Assembly (NCBI RefSeq): GCF_028858535.1
Contig: NZ_JAPMOU010000010.1
Span: 1 to 64,000, forward strand
Origin: Spartinivicinus poritis
GTDB taxonomy: Bacteria > Pseudomonadota > Gammaproteobacteria > Pseudomonadales > Zooshikellaceae
Direction: 5' to 3'
Length of the DNA stretch: 64,000 bases
Under the pieces are notes generated by a model. The model was not told the DNA's origin and did not search any database. It saw nothing but the letters and a program-made list of their open reading frames with translations. Positions within the stretch are counted from its first letter, which is position 1, and every line of letters begins with the position of its first letter. Of this stretch, positions 1-8,130 are shown one piece after another. The translations under genes and the position numbers were made by a program.

Positions 1-81
1 TTTATACCTTCTCAATCAAATTGCCATACTGTTCAAATATACAGCAGCTAATGGCTTAGGTATAGTGATAATTAGGTAAAA

Positions 82-960
82 TTATATGTAAGCTTGAATG
101 TTATTTAATGCTTGCTGCCAATTACTTGGTTTAATACCAAATTGTGTTTCTATTTTTTGGCAGTTTAGGCATGAGTTCGCGGGACGCTCAGCCGGAGTGA
201 GATAATCTGCGGTAGGTATTGAATTCAATATAGGTGCTCTGTCAAGAACTAGTCTTTCAGTAGCCGACTTAAAAATTTCAACTGAAAAGTCATACCAACT
301 TACATATGCCCCCCCAGAATAATGGTAAACACCATACTGAACGTCATTACTATTATTTATTTTTTCTGCAATGCTTATTAAAGTTGAAGCAATATCACCA
401 GCATATGTAGGACCTCCATACTGGTCACCAACAATAGAAAGCTCCTTTTTTTCCTGCCCCAGTTTAAGCATTGTTTTTACAAAGTTATTACCATATTCAC
501 CAAATACCCAAGCTGTACGGAGAATTATATACTTTGAGCAATATTTAATAACTGCTTTTTCACCAGCAAGTTTACTTGCTCCATAAACATTGTTTGGCGA
601 TGGCTCATCTGTTTCTATATAACTTCTATTGAGCGCACCATCAAATACATAATCTGTAGATATATGTAATACAACTGCATTGACTAACTCAGCTGCTTTG
701 GCCAAAAAGAGAGCTCCATCTCTATTAACTTTATATGCAAGTTCTCTATCAACCTCAGCTTTATCTACAGCAGTAAAAGCCGCCGCATTAATTATAAAAT
801 CTGGTTGAAAGTTTGTTACAAGGTTAATAACTGCTGATCCATTTGTGATGTCCAATTCTTCATGACCTACAGCTATAACCTCAACTTCATCCTTATATTT
901 TAGTTGCTTCTTAAGGTAAGTACCTACTTGACCTCTACAACCCGTAACTAATACTTTCAT
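82..960 (-). CDS. rmlD: dTDP-4-dehydrorhamnose reductase RmlD
   Basis: Reduces dTDP-4-keto-L-rhamnose to dTDP-L-rhamnose with NAD(P)H, the last step of rhamnose donor synthesis in the cytoplasm. The 292-residue protein is full length for the family. It starts with the Rossmann motif GCRGQVG (residues 7-13), carries a STDYVFDG segment and the catalytic YGASK motif near residue 128. It lies 22 bases after rmlA in a rmlB-rmlA-rmlD operon. No rmlC (3,5-epimerase) is visible in the window; it may lie beyond the left edge or elsewhere. Family assignment is confident. Confidence 0.95.
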   Translation of the reverse strand: MKVLVTGCRGQVGTYLKKQLKYKDEVEVIAVGHEELDITNGSAVINLVTNFQPDFIINAAAFTAVDKAEVDRELAYKVNRDGALFLAKAAELVNAVVLHISTDYVFDGALNRSYIETDEPSPNNVYGASKLAGEKAVIKYCSKYIILRTAWVFGEYGNNFVKTMLKLGQEKKELSIVGDQYGGPTYAGDIASTLISIAEKINNSNDVQYGVYHYSGGAYVSWYDFSVEIFKSATERLVLDRAPILNSIPTADYLTPAERPANSCLNCQKIETQFGIKPSNWQQALNNIQAYI

Positions 961-982
961 TACTTTACTTAAATAGCCTTGG

Positions 983-1846
983 TTAATAGAGTAAAGATTT
1001 TAAATAAACACCATATTCATTTTTCATCATAGAGCTGGCTATGTGTAGCAATTCTATATCTGTGAGCCAGCCATTACGCCACGCAATTTCTTCAAGACAA
1101 GCTATTTTTAAACCTTGTCGATGCTCTATGGTCTGAACAAATGACGATGCTTCGTGTAAGCTTTCATGAGTACCTGTATCTAACCAAGCAAATCCACGCC
1201 CCAATTGCTCTACATGCAAAGATCCATCTTCGAGATACATTTGGTTAATGCTGGTAATTTCCAATTCACCACGAGCAGAAGGTTTCACAGACCTTGCAAA
1301 TTCAACAACTCGATTATCGTAGAAGTATAAGCCCGTTACAGCATAGTTAGACTTTGGTGCTGTTGGCTTCTCTTCAATGGAAATAGCCTTCATGTCACTG
1401 TTAAATTCAACGACACCAAAACGCTCTGGATCTTTCACCTGATAACCAAACACAGTTGCACCGAACTCTCGGGTAGCTGCTTTTTTCAGCATACTACTAA
1501 AAGATTGACCGTAGAAGATATTATCACCTAATACAAGACAGCAGGTATTCTTTCCAATAAACTCTTCAGCAATAATAAATGCCTGTGCCAAACCATCAGG
1601 GCTTTCCTGAATAGCATATTCAAGGTTAATCCCAAAGTCAGAACCATCCCCAAGAAGACGTTTAAAACTTTCATTATCTTCAGGTGTTGTAATAATTAAG
1701 ATGTCCCGAATACCTGCTAACATGAGGGTTGAAAGGGGATAGTAAATCATTGGTTTATCATAAACAGGCAATAACTGCTTAGATACGCCTCGAGTAATTG
1801 GGTACAATCGTGTACCCGAGCCTCCTGCTAATATAATACCTTTCAT
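983..1846 (-). CDS. rmlA: Glucose-1-phosphate thymidylyltransferase RmlA
   Basis: Makes dTDP-glucose from dTTP and glucose 1-phosphate, the first step of the dTDP-rhamnose pathway, and is commonly feedback-inhibited by dTDP-rhamnose. The 287-residue length matches the family. The nucleotide-binding signature [13 protein letters not shown] is at residues 6-18, and EKP and GLYFYD segments follow as in RmlA proteins. The gene begins three bases after the rmlB stop codon, so the two are probably translationally coupled. Its gene order (B-A-D) differs from the common BDAC order. Confidence 0.96.
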   Translation of the reverse strand: MKGIILAGGSGTRLYPITRGVSKQLLPVYDKPMIYYPLSTLMLAGIRDILIITTPEDNESFKRLLGDGSDFGINLEYAIQESPDGLAQAFIIAEEFIGKNTCCLVLGDNIFYGQSFSSMLKKAATREFGATVFGYQVKDPERFGVVEFNSDMKAISIEEKPTAPKSNYAVTGLYFYDNRVVEFARSVKPSARGELEITSINQMYLEDGSLHVEQLGRGFAWLDTGTHESLHEASSFVQTIEHRQGLKIACLEEIAWRNGWLTDIELLHIASSMMKNEYGVYLKSLLY

Positions 1847-1849
1847 ATT

Positions 1850-2917
1850 CTAATTTGCCTCCACTCCTAAACGCTCTCGACTATAAGATCCGTCGAGTAC
1901 TCGGCTCCACCACTCTTGATTATTTAAATACCATTGAACTGTTTTGCGAATCCCTGATTCAAATGTTTCTATTGGTTTCCAGCCTAATTCCAGTTCAATT
2001 TTCGTGGCATCAATTGCATACCGTAAATCATGACCTGGACGGTCTTGAACATAAGTAATTAAGTCTTGATATTGGCTAATATCGTTAGGTTTATTGGGGA
2101 CTAACTCTTCTAATAAAGCACAAATTGTTTTGACTACTTCTATATTTGTCTTTTCATTATGACCACCTATATTATAGGTTTCTCCCACTTTTCCAGCAGT
2201 GGCAACCTTATAAAGTGCAGCTGCATGATCTTCTACATACAGCCAATCACGTACTTGTTTACCATCACCATAAACAGGTAAAGCTTTACCTTCTAATGCA
2301 TTTAAAATTATTAATGGAATTAATTTCTCAGGGAAATGGTAAGGACCATAATTATTCGAGCAGTTGGTGATTAAAACTGGCATGTCATAAGTACGATGCC
2401 ATGCACGCACAAGATGGTCGCTTGAAGCTTTAGAAGCAGAGTATGGGCTGCTAGGCGAGTATGATGTCGTTTCTAAAAATAGCGCTTTGCTATCTCCCAG
2501 GTCGCCATATACTTCATCAGTAGAAATATGGTGAAAACGAAATATTGTTTTTTTCTCATCACTTAGATTATTCCAATATTCCCTAGCTACCTCAAGTAAT
2601 GTATAGGTACCTACAATATTGGTTTCAATAAACGCTGCTGGGCCATCAATGGAACGGTCTACATGACTCTCTGCTGCTAAATGCATTACTACATCAGGCT
2701 TGTGTGTAGTAAAAGCTTTCTTCAATAAGAAATGATCACAAATATCAATTTGTTCAAATACATATTTATCGTTATTAGTTACGCTTTTCAGCGACTCAAG
2801 ATTTCCTGCATAAGTCAGCTTATCTACATTAATAACTCTATCATTTGTTTTATTTATGATATGCCGAACAACAGCCGAGCCTATAAATCCAGCTCCTCCT
2901 GTTACTAAAATTTTCAT
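1850..2917 (-). CDS. rmlB: dTDP-glucose 4,6-dehydratase RmlB
   Basis: Converts dTDP-glucose to dTDP-4-keto-6-deoxyglucose using tightly bound NAD, a short-chain dehydrogenase-type enzyme of the dTDP-rhamnose pathway. The 355-residue protein has GGAGFIGS at residues 7-14, the STDEVYGDL segment and the [10 protein letters not shown] catalytic motif near residue 160. It is the first gene of the leftward rmlBAD operon, whose leader carries an ops element about 120 bases upstream. That leader suggests RfaH-dependent elongation control of the operon. Confidence 0.96.
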   Translation of the reverse strand: MKILVTGGAGFIGSAVVRHIINKTNDRVINVDKLTYAGNLESLKSVTNNDKYVFEQIDICDHFLLKKAFTTHKPDVVMHLAAESHVDRSIDGPAAFIETNIVGTYTLLEVAREYWNNLSDEKKTIFRFHHISTDEVYGDLGDSKALFLETTSYSPSSPYSASKASSDHLVRAWHRTYDMPVLITNCSNNYGPYHFPEKLIPLIILNALEGKALPVYGDGKQVRDWLYVEDHAAALYKVATAGKVGETYNIGGHNEKTNIEVVKTICALLEELVPNKPNDISQYQDLITYVQDRPGHDLRYAIDATKIELELGWKPIETFESGIRKTVQWYLNNQEWWSRVLDGSYSRERLGVEAN

Positions 2918-3033
2918 TATAAATTAACCACCTAGCATACAATTAGATTTAATATCAATATATAAAAACTTGTGCCTACGCTCTTTAATGTATGTAACCT
3001 AACCTAGCCATTTTAATAAACGATAATTTTTAA

Positions 3034-3046
3034 GCACGCTACCGCC
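3034..3046 (-). promoter_or_regulatory. ops element (RfaH recruitment site) upstream of rmlB
   Basis: On the minus strand the sequence reads GGCGGTAGCGTGC, which is identical to the classical ops core GGCGGTAGCGTG of JUMPStart regions. It is preceded by CTGG, so the context CTGGGGCGGTAG also resembles a JUMPStart sequence. It lies about 117 bases upstream of the rmlB start, in the leader of the leftward operon. In enterobacteria ops pauses RNA polymerase and loads RfaH, which suppresses early termination in long polysaccharide operons. Whether this organism has RfaH cannot be seen here. Confidence 0.85.
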
Positions 3047-3167
3047 CCAGGATTTACAGTTATTTTCCTGAGAACTTTATAAAAAGGCCCATTTGTTTTT
3101 TGTATGGCCTTGCGATATTCAGTTATTTCTTTCTCTTCATTACGGCGCTAGCCATAAACGTAATGAC

Positions 3168-3199
3168 AACCTCTAGAAACTTTGTTATAGAGGTTTTTT
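3168..3199 (+). terminator. Terminator-like hairpin, plus strand
   Basis: AACCTCTA (3168-3175) pairs perfectly with TAGAGGTT (3188-3195) across a 12-base loop, and the 3' arm runs into six T residues. The polarity is plus strand, but no plus-strand gene is visible upstream. It may end an unseen transcript or be folded RNA in the rml leader region. Confidence 0.45.
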
Positions 3200-3301
3200 G
3201 ATAAGCATTCTCATCTAAGTGCTTACACCAACATCTTGAAGGTCATTTTTTGAACAGATAAATTTAACTGAGCAGAAAAAGTATGTAGGGTAAGGGGATC
3301 G

Positions 3302-3338
3302 GAGCTATAGATAGCATCAATATATGAGCTATAGATAG
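3302..3338. repeat. Two direct repeats GAGCTATAGATAG
   Basis: The 13-base unit GAGCTATAGATAG occurs at 3302-3314 and again at 3326-3338, a period of 24 bases (a little over two helical turns). The placement in a long regulatory-type gap is compatible with a pair of protein-binding sites, but no regulator is identified. Confidence 0.7.
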
Positions 3339-3508
3339 AAAGCTGTGAATGGCATTGCATACTTCTACTCCAATTGCTTATCAGGCTACAACTCTGACCA
3401 AGAGTTACAAAAGCACAATTATATAATAAAAGTGCTTATTATTAATAGATTCTGCCAATTAAGAGCCGGTTGGTAATAGTCTAGAGAGTTCACTCTGATT
3501 AACACCAC

Positions 3509-3561
3509 CTTATTGTTTAACACTAACCCTTAACTTTCTTATTGTTTAACACTAACCCTTA
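3509..3561. repeat. Two 24-base direct repeats, period 29
   Basis: A 24-base unit whose core is TTGTTTAACACTAACCCT occurs exactly twice, at 3509-3532 and 3538-3561, separated by five bases. The pair is flanked by AGAGAG-rich segments (3484 and 3567). It lies about 260 bases upstream of the plus-strand sugar transferase gene. Function unknown; a duplicated operator or a small replication-slippage product are both possible. Confidence 0.75.
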
Positions 3562-3819
3562 CTTTTAGAGAGTGAGTGTTTTTTTGTACACCACAAGTTT
3601 TGATTTGTTTGATGAGTGAAAACAAAGAGAAGTAAGGGATGATTAAGGGGGGGACAAGATATTGAAGAGAGGTAGGATAGGATTAATTAAAGCTTAACAA
3701 GCTTACTGAAAAACACTTGTTTTTAGGGCTCGTTTTATCTCAGCCAATGAAGTATAATTGCAGCTTATTGACTCGCTCCATACGATTTTTGTTTGTGATT
3801 GGTAAGTAAGCTGGGCGGT

Positions 3820-4425
3820 ATGCTTAGAGTAATTGATTTTGTTGCAGCGTTAGTTGGTTTGTTAATATTTTGGCCGGTACTGCTTATTTTAACGCTGGTA
3901 GGTTATTTTGATACGGGTAAACCACTATTTATACAACAGCGTATAGGTAAAAATAACCAGCCGTTCAAACTAGTTAAATTTCGAACAATGCATCCTGAAA
4001 CCGCATCACTGGGAACACATCTAGTAGATGCAAAGGCTGTTACGCCTCTAGGTAATTTTTTACGAAAAACTAAACTGGATGAATTACCTCAACTCATCAA
4101 TGTCTTGCTTGGTCAAATGAGTCTTGTTGGACCAAGACCTTGTTTATTAAACCAAACTGAGCTTATTCAAGAGAGAACCAGAAGGGGAGTATACAATTGC
4201 AGACCTGGTATTACAGGCCTTGCACAAGTCAATAATATCGACATGTCAACCCCCAAGAAACTTGCCAAAGTTGATACATTAATGGTCAAACAGCTTAACC
4301 TCAGCTTATATTTTCACCTGATATTTAAGACCATTACAGGTAGTGGCCAAGGGGATAAGATACATAGCTCAACGGCATGTAGTCAACATGACTCAAACTC
4401 AGAGCAACTTGAAACTACAGTTTGA
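3820..4425 (+). CDS. Bacterial sugar transferase (undecaprenyl-phosphate phosphoglycosyltransferase)
   Basis: Probably transfers a sugar phosphate from a nucleotide sugar to undecaprenyl phosphate to start a lipid-linked glycan. It has one N-terminal membrane-associated segment (about residues 8-28), then the PF02397-type signatures FKLVKFRTM, KLDELPQLINVL with the Asp-Glu pair, SLVGPRP and RPGITGLAQVN. At about 201 residues it is the short, catalytic-domain-only form. I chose the ATG at 3820 because family members begin close to this hydrophobic segment; an upstream TTG at 3799 has no better ribosome site. The last 30 residues are polar and not family-like. It is the only plus-strand gene in the left 39 kb and runs convergently into the aminotransferase gene. 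Confidence 0.85.
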   Translation: MLRVIDFVAALVGLLIFWPVLLILTLVGYFDTGKPLFIQQRIGKNNQPFKLVKFRTMHPETASLGTHLVDAKAVTPLGNFLRKTKLDELPQLINVLLGQMSLVGPRPCLLNQTELIQERTRRGVYNCRPGITGLAQVNNIDMSTPKKLAKVDTLMVKQLNLSLYFHLIFKTITGSGQGDKIHSSTACSQHDSNSEQLETTV

Positions 4426-4427
4426 TC

Positions 4428-5603
4428 CTACGATTCTACAAGAGACAACACTTCATTAATTGTAAAGCACATTTTTTCTAGCTCCCCTTCTGTCAAGCTA
4501 GGGTGTACTAAAAACATTAAACTAGTTTCACCCAACTGCTTAGCAATAGGTAAGCGCTTGGTTGGGCGAAATTGAGTTTTATCAAATGCTTTTTCTAAAT
4601 AGACTTCAGAACATGTTCCCTGGTAACAAGGGACTCCCCTTTTTGTTATTTCTTCAATAATCCTGTTTCTTGACCAGTTGTTAGGCAGTTTTTCAGGTTT
4701 GACAAAAACATAACATTTATAATATACATGCTGGATACTGCTAGGGGGCCTGGTAACTCTTATACAGTCGTATTTTTCGCAGGCGTTATTAATTCTCTCA
4801 GCAAACAATTGACGCTTTTTCACCCACTCACTCATCTGTTTTAACTGGATTCGTCCAACTGCCGCTTGCATTTCTGTCATACGCCAGTTTGTGCCAAAAC
4901 CTTCGTGTAGCCATCTGAATCCGGGAGGATGTTGTTGTTCATAAACAGCTTTCCAGCTTTTACCATGATCCTTTAAACTCCACATTTTCAGCCACAGTGC
5001 TTGGTCGCTGGTGGTTACCATCCCTCCTTCTCCACCTGTCGTAATAATTTTATCTTGACAGAATGACCATGCTCCAATATGCCCAATACTCCCAACGGAC
5101 CTGCCTTTGTATTTTGCTCCATGGGCTTGAGCACAGTCTTCAATAACATATAAGTGGTGTTGCTCTGCTAACTCCATTATAGGGTCCATATCACAAGGCC
5201 AACCTGCCAGATGAACGCAAATTATGGCTTTTGTCTTAGATGAAAGTACTTGTTTAATTGAGTCAACGGTAATATTCTGCGAGTTTATATCTACATCAGC
5301 AAACACAGGCCTTGCACCAATATTAACAATACTACTTACAGTAGCAAAGAAAGTACGAGGAGTAACAATTACTTCATCACCTGGCACTATAGCTAAGGCA
5401 GCCAATGAGAGCTCTAATGCAACCGTACCATTACTCACGGCAATTGCATATTCACTGCCTACCCAAGCAGCAAACTCCTTTTCAAATGCTTTCCCTTCAT
5501 TGCCAGTCCAATAGTTCACTTTATTTGATAATAAAATATTCTTAACCGCTTCTGCCTCTTCCTGACTGTAGGCTGGCCACGGGGAAAACTGCGTATTCAA
5601 CAT
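4428..5603 (-). CDS. DegT/DnrJ/EryC1/StrS aminotransferase (PglE-like)
   Basis: PLP-dependent enzyme that aminates a nucleotide-linked 4-keto sugar, probably at C4. The 391-residue length is typical. Visible signatures are GNEGKAFEKEFAAWVG near the N-terminus, EDCAQAHGA around residue 155 and the PLP-lysine region SFCQDKIITTGGEGGM around residue 185. It lies 22 bases downstream of a PglD-like acetyltransferase and after a PglC-like transferase, so UDP-4-amino-bacillosamine-type synthesis is the best guess. The matching retaining 4,6-dehydratase (PglF/WbpM type) is not in the window. Perosamine- or viosamine-type aminotransferases are alternatives. Confidence 0.85.
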   Translation of the reverse strand: MLNTQFSPWPAYSQEEAEAVKNILLSNKVNYWTGNEGKAFEKEFAAWVGSEYAIAVSNGTVALELSLAALAIVPGDEVIVTPRTFFATVSSIVNIGARPVFADVDINSQNITVDSIKQVLSSKTKAIICVHLAGWPCDMDPIMELAEQHHLYVIEDCAQAHGAKYKGRSVGSIGHIGAWSFCQDKIITTGGEGGMVTTSDQALWLKMWSLKDHGKSWKAVYEQQHPPGFRWLHEGFGTNWRMTEMQAAVGRIQLKQMSEWVKKRQLFAERINNACEKYDCIRVTRPPSSIQHVYYKCYVFVKPEKLPNNWSRNRIIEEITKRGVPCYQGTCSEVYLEKAFDKTQFRPTKRLPIAKQLGETSLMFLVHPSLTEGELEKMCFTINEVLSLVES

Positions 5604-5625
5604 AAACTTTCTTCCATGAAAGATG

Positions 5626-6249
5626 CTAATTTAATCTATATGCAGGGTTACCTACGTATACTCCAGCTTTAACAATATTTTTAACTACAACTGTCCCAGC
5701 ACCAACTACCACATCATCCGTAATAGTAGTAAGTTGCCTAACTGAACAGCCAATACCTAACCAAGAACATCGTCCAATTTGGCAACCACCTGCCAAGCAG
5801 GCACCAGGACTTAAATGTACACCAACATCTAATATACAGTCATGTTCAACAACTGCATTTGAGTTAATAATACATGCATCCCCAGTTATTGCACCAGCAT
5901 TAACAACAGCCCCAGCCATGACCACGACTCCCTCCCCTAAAGTAGCTAAAGGACTTACTACTGCTTTAGGGTGTATTATTGTTGTTAAAATTACCCCAAC
6001 TTCTTTAAGGGAGTTTTGTTTATTTAAGCGACTATGGTTATCACCTATACCAACGATAACACCCTCATACAATTTACTTTTTTCAAGAAAATCAAATGTA
6101 CTCCCTACAACTCGCCAAGGTTCAATTGATTTAATCCCAGGAAAATTATCATCGAAAAAATCAATGTCTGACCATTGGCCTGATAATTGGGCAGCATCAG
6201 CAATTACTTTACCGTGGCCACTTGCTCCTATAATAGCAAGTTTCTTCAT
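5626..6249 (-). CDS. PglD/NeuD-family sugar O/N-acetyltransferase
   Basis: Acetyl-CoA dependent transferase of the left-handed beta-helix (hexapeptide) type, probably acetylating the C4 amino group of the neighbouring aminotransferase's product. The N-terminal segment IGASGHGKVIADA (residues 6-18) forms the family's Rossmann-like part; the C-terminal half shows hexapeptide repeats such as GEGVVV, GAITG and GCQIGRC, with HPKAVVSPLA before them. The 207-residue length fits PglD. Its ATG follows the stop codon of the PglC-like gene directly, showing tight operon organisation. Confidence 0.88.
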   Translation of the reverse strand: MKKLAIIGASGHGKVIADAAQLSGQWSDIDFFDDNFPGIKSIEPWRVVGSTFDFLEKSKLYEGVIVGIGDNHSRLNKQNSLKEVGVILTTIIHPKAVVSPLATLGEGVVVMAGAVVNAGAITGDACIINSNAVVEHDCILDVGVHLSPGACLAGGCQIGRCSWLGIGCSVRQLTTITDDVVVGAGTVVVKNIVKAGVYVGNPAYRLN

Positions 6250-6840
6250 TTAATTATTATTAGTAAATTTTGACATTGTAGCTTCTCCATCCTGATTGAT
6301 ATCTGCTCTACTAAAAACCTTTTTAATAGTTAAAAAAATAATTTTTATATCTAACCATAAGCTGTTATTATCAACATACCAAACATCTAATTTGAACTTA
6401 TCATCCCAGCTAATCGCATTCCTACCATTCACTTGAGCCCAACCAGTTATACCTGGCTTGACGGAGTGACGACGAGCTTGTTCTTTTGAATATAAAGGTA
6501 AATATTCCATCAAAAGAGGTCTCGGCCCCACTATACTCATATCTCCTTTTAGTACGTTCCACAATTCTGGTAATTCATCAAGGCTTGTAGCACGAAGCCA
6601 TTTACCAAAGTCGGTGAGTCGTTTTTCATCTGGTAAAAGATACCCTTCATCATCAACTTTATTTAACATTGATCGAAACTTAATTAATTTAAAAGAGGCT
6701 TTATTTAATCCAGGCCTAACTTGTTGAAAAAAAATAGGGGAACCTAATTTAATACGAACGACTAACATGATAAACAACAGAATAGGAAATAAAAAAATAA
6801 TAGCAATAAAAGCCATAACAACGTCAAATAGTCGCTTCAT
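6250..6840 (-). CDS. PglC-like phosphoglycosyltransferase
   Basis: Monotopic sugar-phosphate transferase that likely loads a diacetamido sugar phosphate onto undecaprenyl phosphate. It has a single N-terminal hydrophobic segment (about residues 5-27) followed by FKLIKFRSM, the SLDELPELWNVL motif with its Asp-Glu pair, SIVGPRPLL and KPGITGWAQVNGRN. At 196 residues it is close to PglC. Its start overlaps the 3' end of the upstream GT4 gene by 17 bases. This is the second initiating-type transferase of the window; which substrate each uses cannot be read from sequence. Confidence 0.9.
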   Translation of the reverse strand: MKRLFDVVMAFIAIIFLFPILLFIMLVVRIKLGSPIFFQQVRPGLNKASFKLIKFRSMLNKVDDEGYLLPDEKRLTDFGKWLRATSLDELPELWNVLKGDMSIVGPRPLLMEYLPLYSKEQARRHSVKPGITGWAQVNGRNAISWDDKFKLDVWYVDNNSLWLDIKIIFLTIKKVFSRADINQDGEATMSKFTNNN

Positions 6841-8056
6841 GGAATACCTCTTTAGTTACCCAATCTACCCATTGATCTGCAAGTTTTTGACGATTAAACG
6901 ATTTTTCCGCAAGGATTCTAGCATTATGCCCCATTGTCATTAGCTGATCTTTATTTGCTGAAGCTTTCTCTAACGCATCAGCAAAAGCTGATGGGTCATC
7001 AGGAGGAATAGCAAACCCACATTGTTGTTTTTTAATCATGCCTGCTAACCAACCAGGATAATTATTCAATACAGGTAATCCTGCTGATATATAATCAAAA
7101 AACTTATTTGGAGAAGTACCATAATAAAATGCAGGCACATTAGCTAACAATTGCATTCCTATATCAGCACTTGCCATTAATCCTGAAAGCGCTTCCTTAT
7201 CAACAGGAGGATGAAATATAACATTATCTAATTTTTCTTGATTAACAAACTGCTGTAACTGATGCTTTAGTTTACCCTGACCAACCAGAACTAATTTAAT
7301 ATCATCACGCCCCCGTTTCTTTAACTCTTTTGCTGCATGCAAAGCAGCATCAAGACCATTAGCAATACCATGTGTGCCAGTAAAGATAGCTATGAAGTCA
7401 TTTTCATTAACACCCTCAGGACGCCAACTTTCAACTACTTTACCAAATATTTCCAAATCGCAACCATTTGGAACAAGTGCAATTCTTGACTTAGCTACAC
7501 CACATTTCACAATCCCATCCATAATTCCAGGAGACAGTCCAATACATCGATGCGCCGATCGATATGAAATCCACTCTAATATAGACATTAACCCCAAGAC
7601 TAAAGGGTTTTTAATAACGCCCATTTCTTTTGGTAATTCTGGCCAAAGGTCACGTACTTCAAAAATAAACGTTTTGCCTCGTATCCAACGAGCGAATATT
7701 CCGGGTATCCCTGCAGTCAATGGAGTCGATGTAGCAAAAACCACATCATATTTTTCGCTAAATACAAGGCTAATACTTCGTAGAGCAAACTTAATAAAAG
7801 AAGCTGTTCGCTTTAAAAACCCATCACTATTGGAATAAGCAAGATCAAACTCAATTATATGAATATCATCCACTACTCCCTTTCGACAACCATTTTTAAA
7901 GGAAGCTTTTAGTCCTGTTTCTGCACCACCATAACTGCCACAGACCATAGTAACCTCATGACCGTGGTATATTAAACGACGTGCCATTTCATATGATCGA
8001 ATACCAGTTGATCCTTTGGGTGTTGAAAAGTGTTGATGAAAATATAAAATTCTCAT
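6824..8056 (-). CDS. GT4-family glycosyltransferase (WbuB-like)
   Basis: Cytoplasmic GT-B-fold transferase, 410 residues. The N-terminal domain begins HQHFSTPKGSTGIRSYEMA, like WbuB-type enzymes that act on amino-sugar donors. The C-terminal donor domain carries VFVGQGKLK-like (here LVLVGQGKL) and PNKFFDYISAGLPVL, the E/D-rich nucleotide-binding region of GT4. It overlaps the PglC-like gene and probably adds the second sugar to that lipid-linked precursor. The donor sugar is not predictable. Confidence 0.85.
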   Translation of the reverse strand: MRILYFHQHFSTPKGSTGIRSYEMARRLIYHGHEVTMVCGSYGGAETGLKASFKNGCRKGVVDDIHIIEFDLAYSNSDGFLKRTASFIKFALRSISLVFSEKYDVVFATSTPLTAGIPGIFARWIRGKTFIFEVRDLWPELPKEMGVIKNPLVLGLMSILEWISYRSAHRCIGLSPGIMDGIVKCGVAKSRIALVPNGCDLEIFGKVVESWRPEGVNENDFIAIFTGTHGIANGLDAALHAAKELKKRGRDDIKLVLVGQGKLKHQLQQFVNQEKLDNVIFHPPVDKEALSGLMASADIGMQLLANVPAFYYGTSPNKFFDYISAGLPVLNNYPGWLAGMIKKQQCGFAIPPDDPSAFADALEKASANKDQLMTMGHNARILAEKSFNRQKLADQWVDWVTKEVFHEATI

Positions 8057-8130
8057 AATACAGATATTATTGTATATTTTTATAAAGAAATAATATGGTT
8101 AAATAATTTTTTAGTTACATCAACCCTTGC

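Larger units (their letters stand above)
2918..3819. other. Long intergenic region between divergent rmlB and sugar transferase
   Basis: About 900 bases without a recognisable gene. It holds the minus-strand ops element (3034-3046), a plus-strand terminator-like hairpin (3168-3199) and two separate sets of short direct repeats (3302-3338 and 3509-3561). The promoters of the leftward rml operon and the rightward sugar transferase gene should lie here, but I could not place them convincingly. A weaker hairpin (AACAAG paired with CTTGTT, followed by T residues) sits near 3698-3725. Confidence 0.6.

Noticed and set aside
1-60. Similarity between the left edge and 62133-62190 (ATATACAG...CAGCT...GGCTT)
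   Set aside because: The match is short and broken; part of it overlaps the 3' end of yciO. Not enough for a dispersed repeat.
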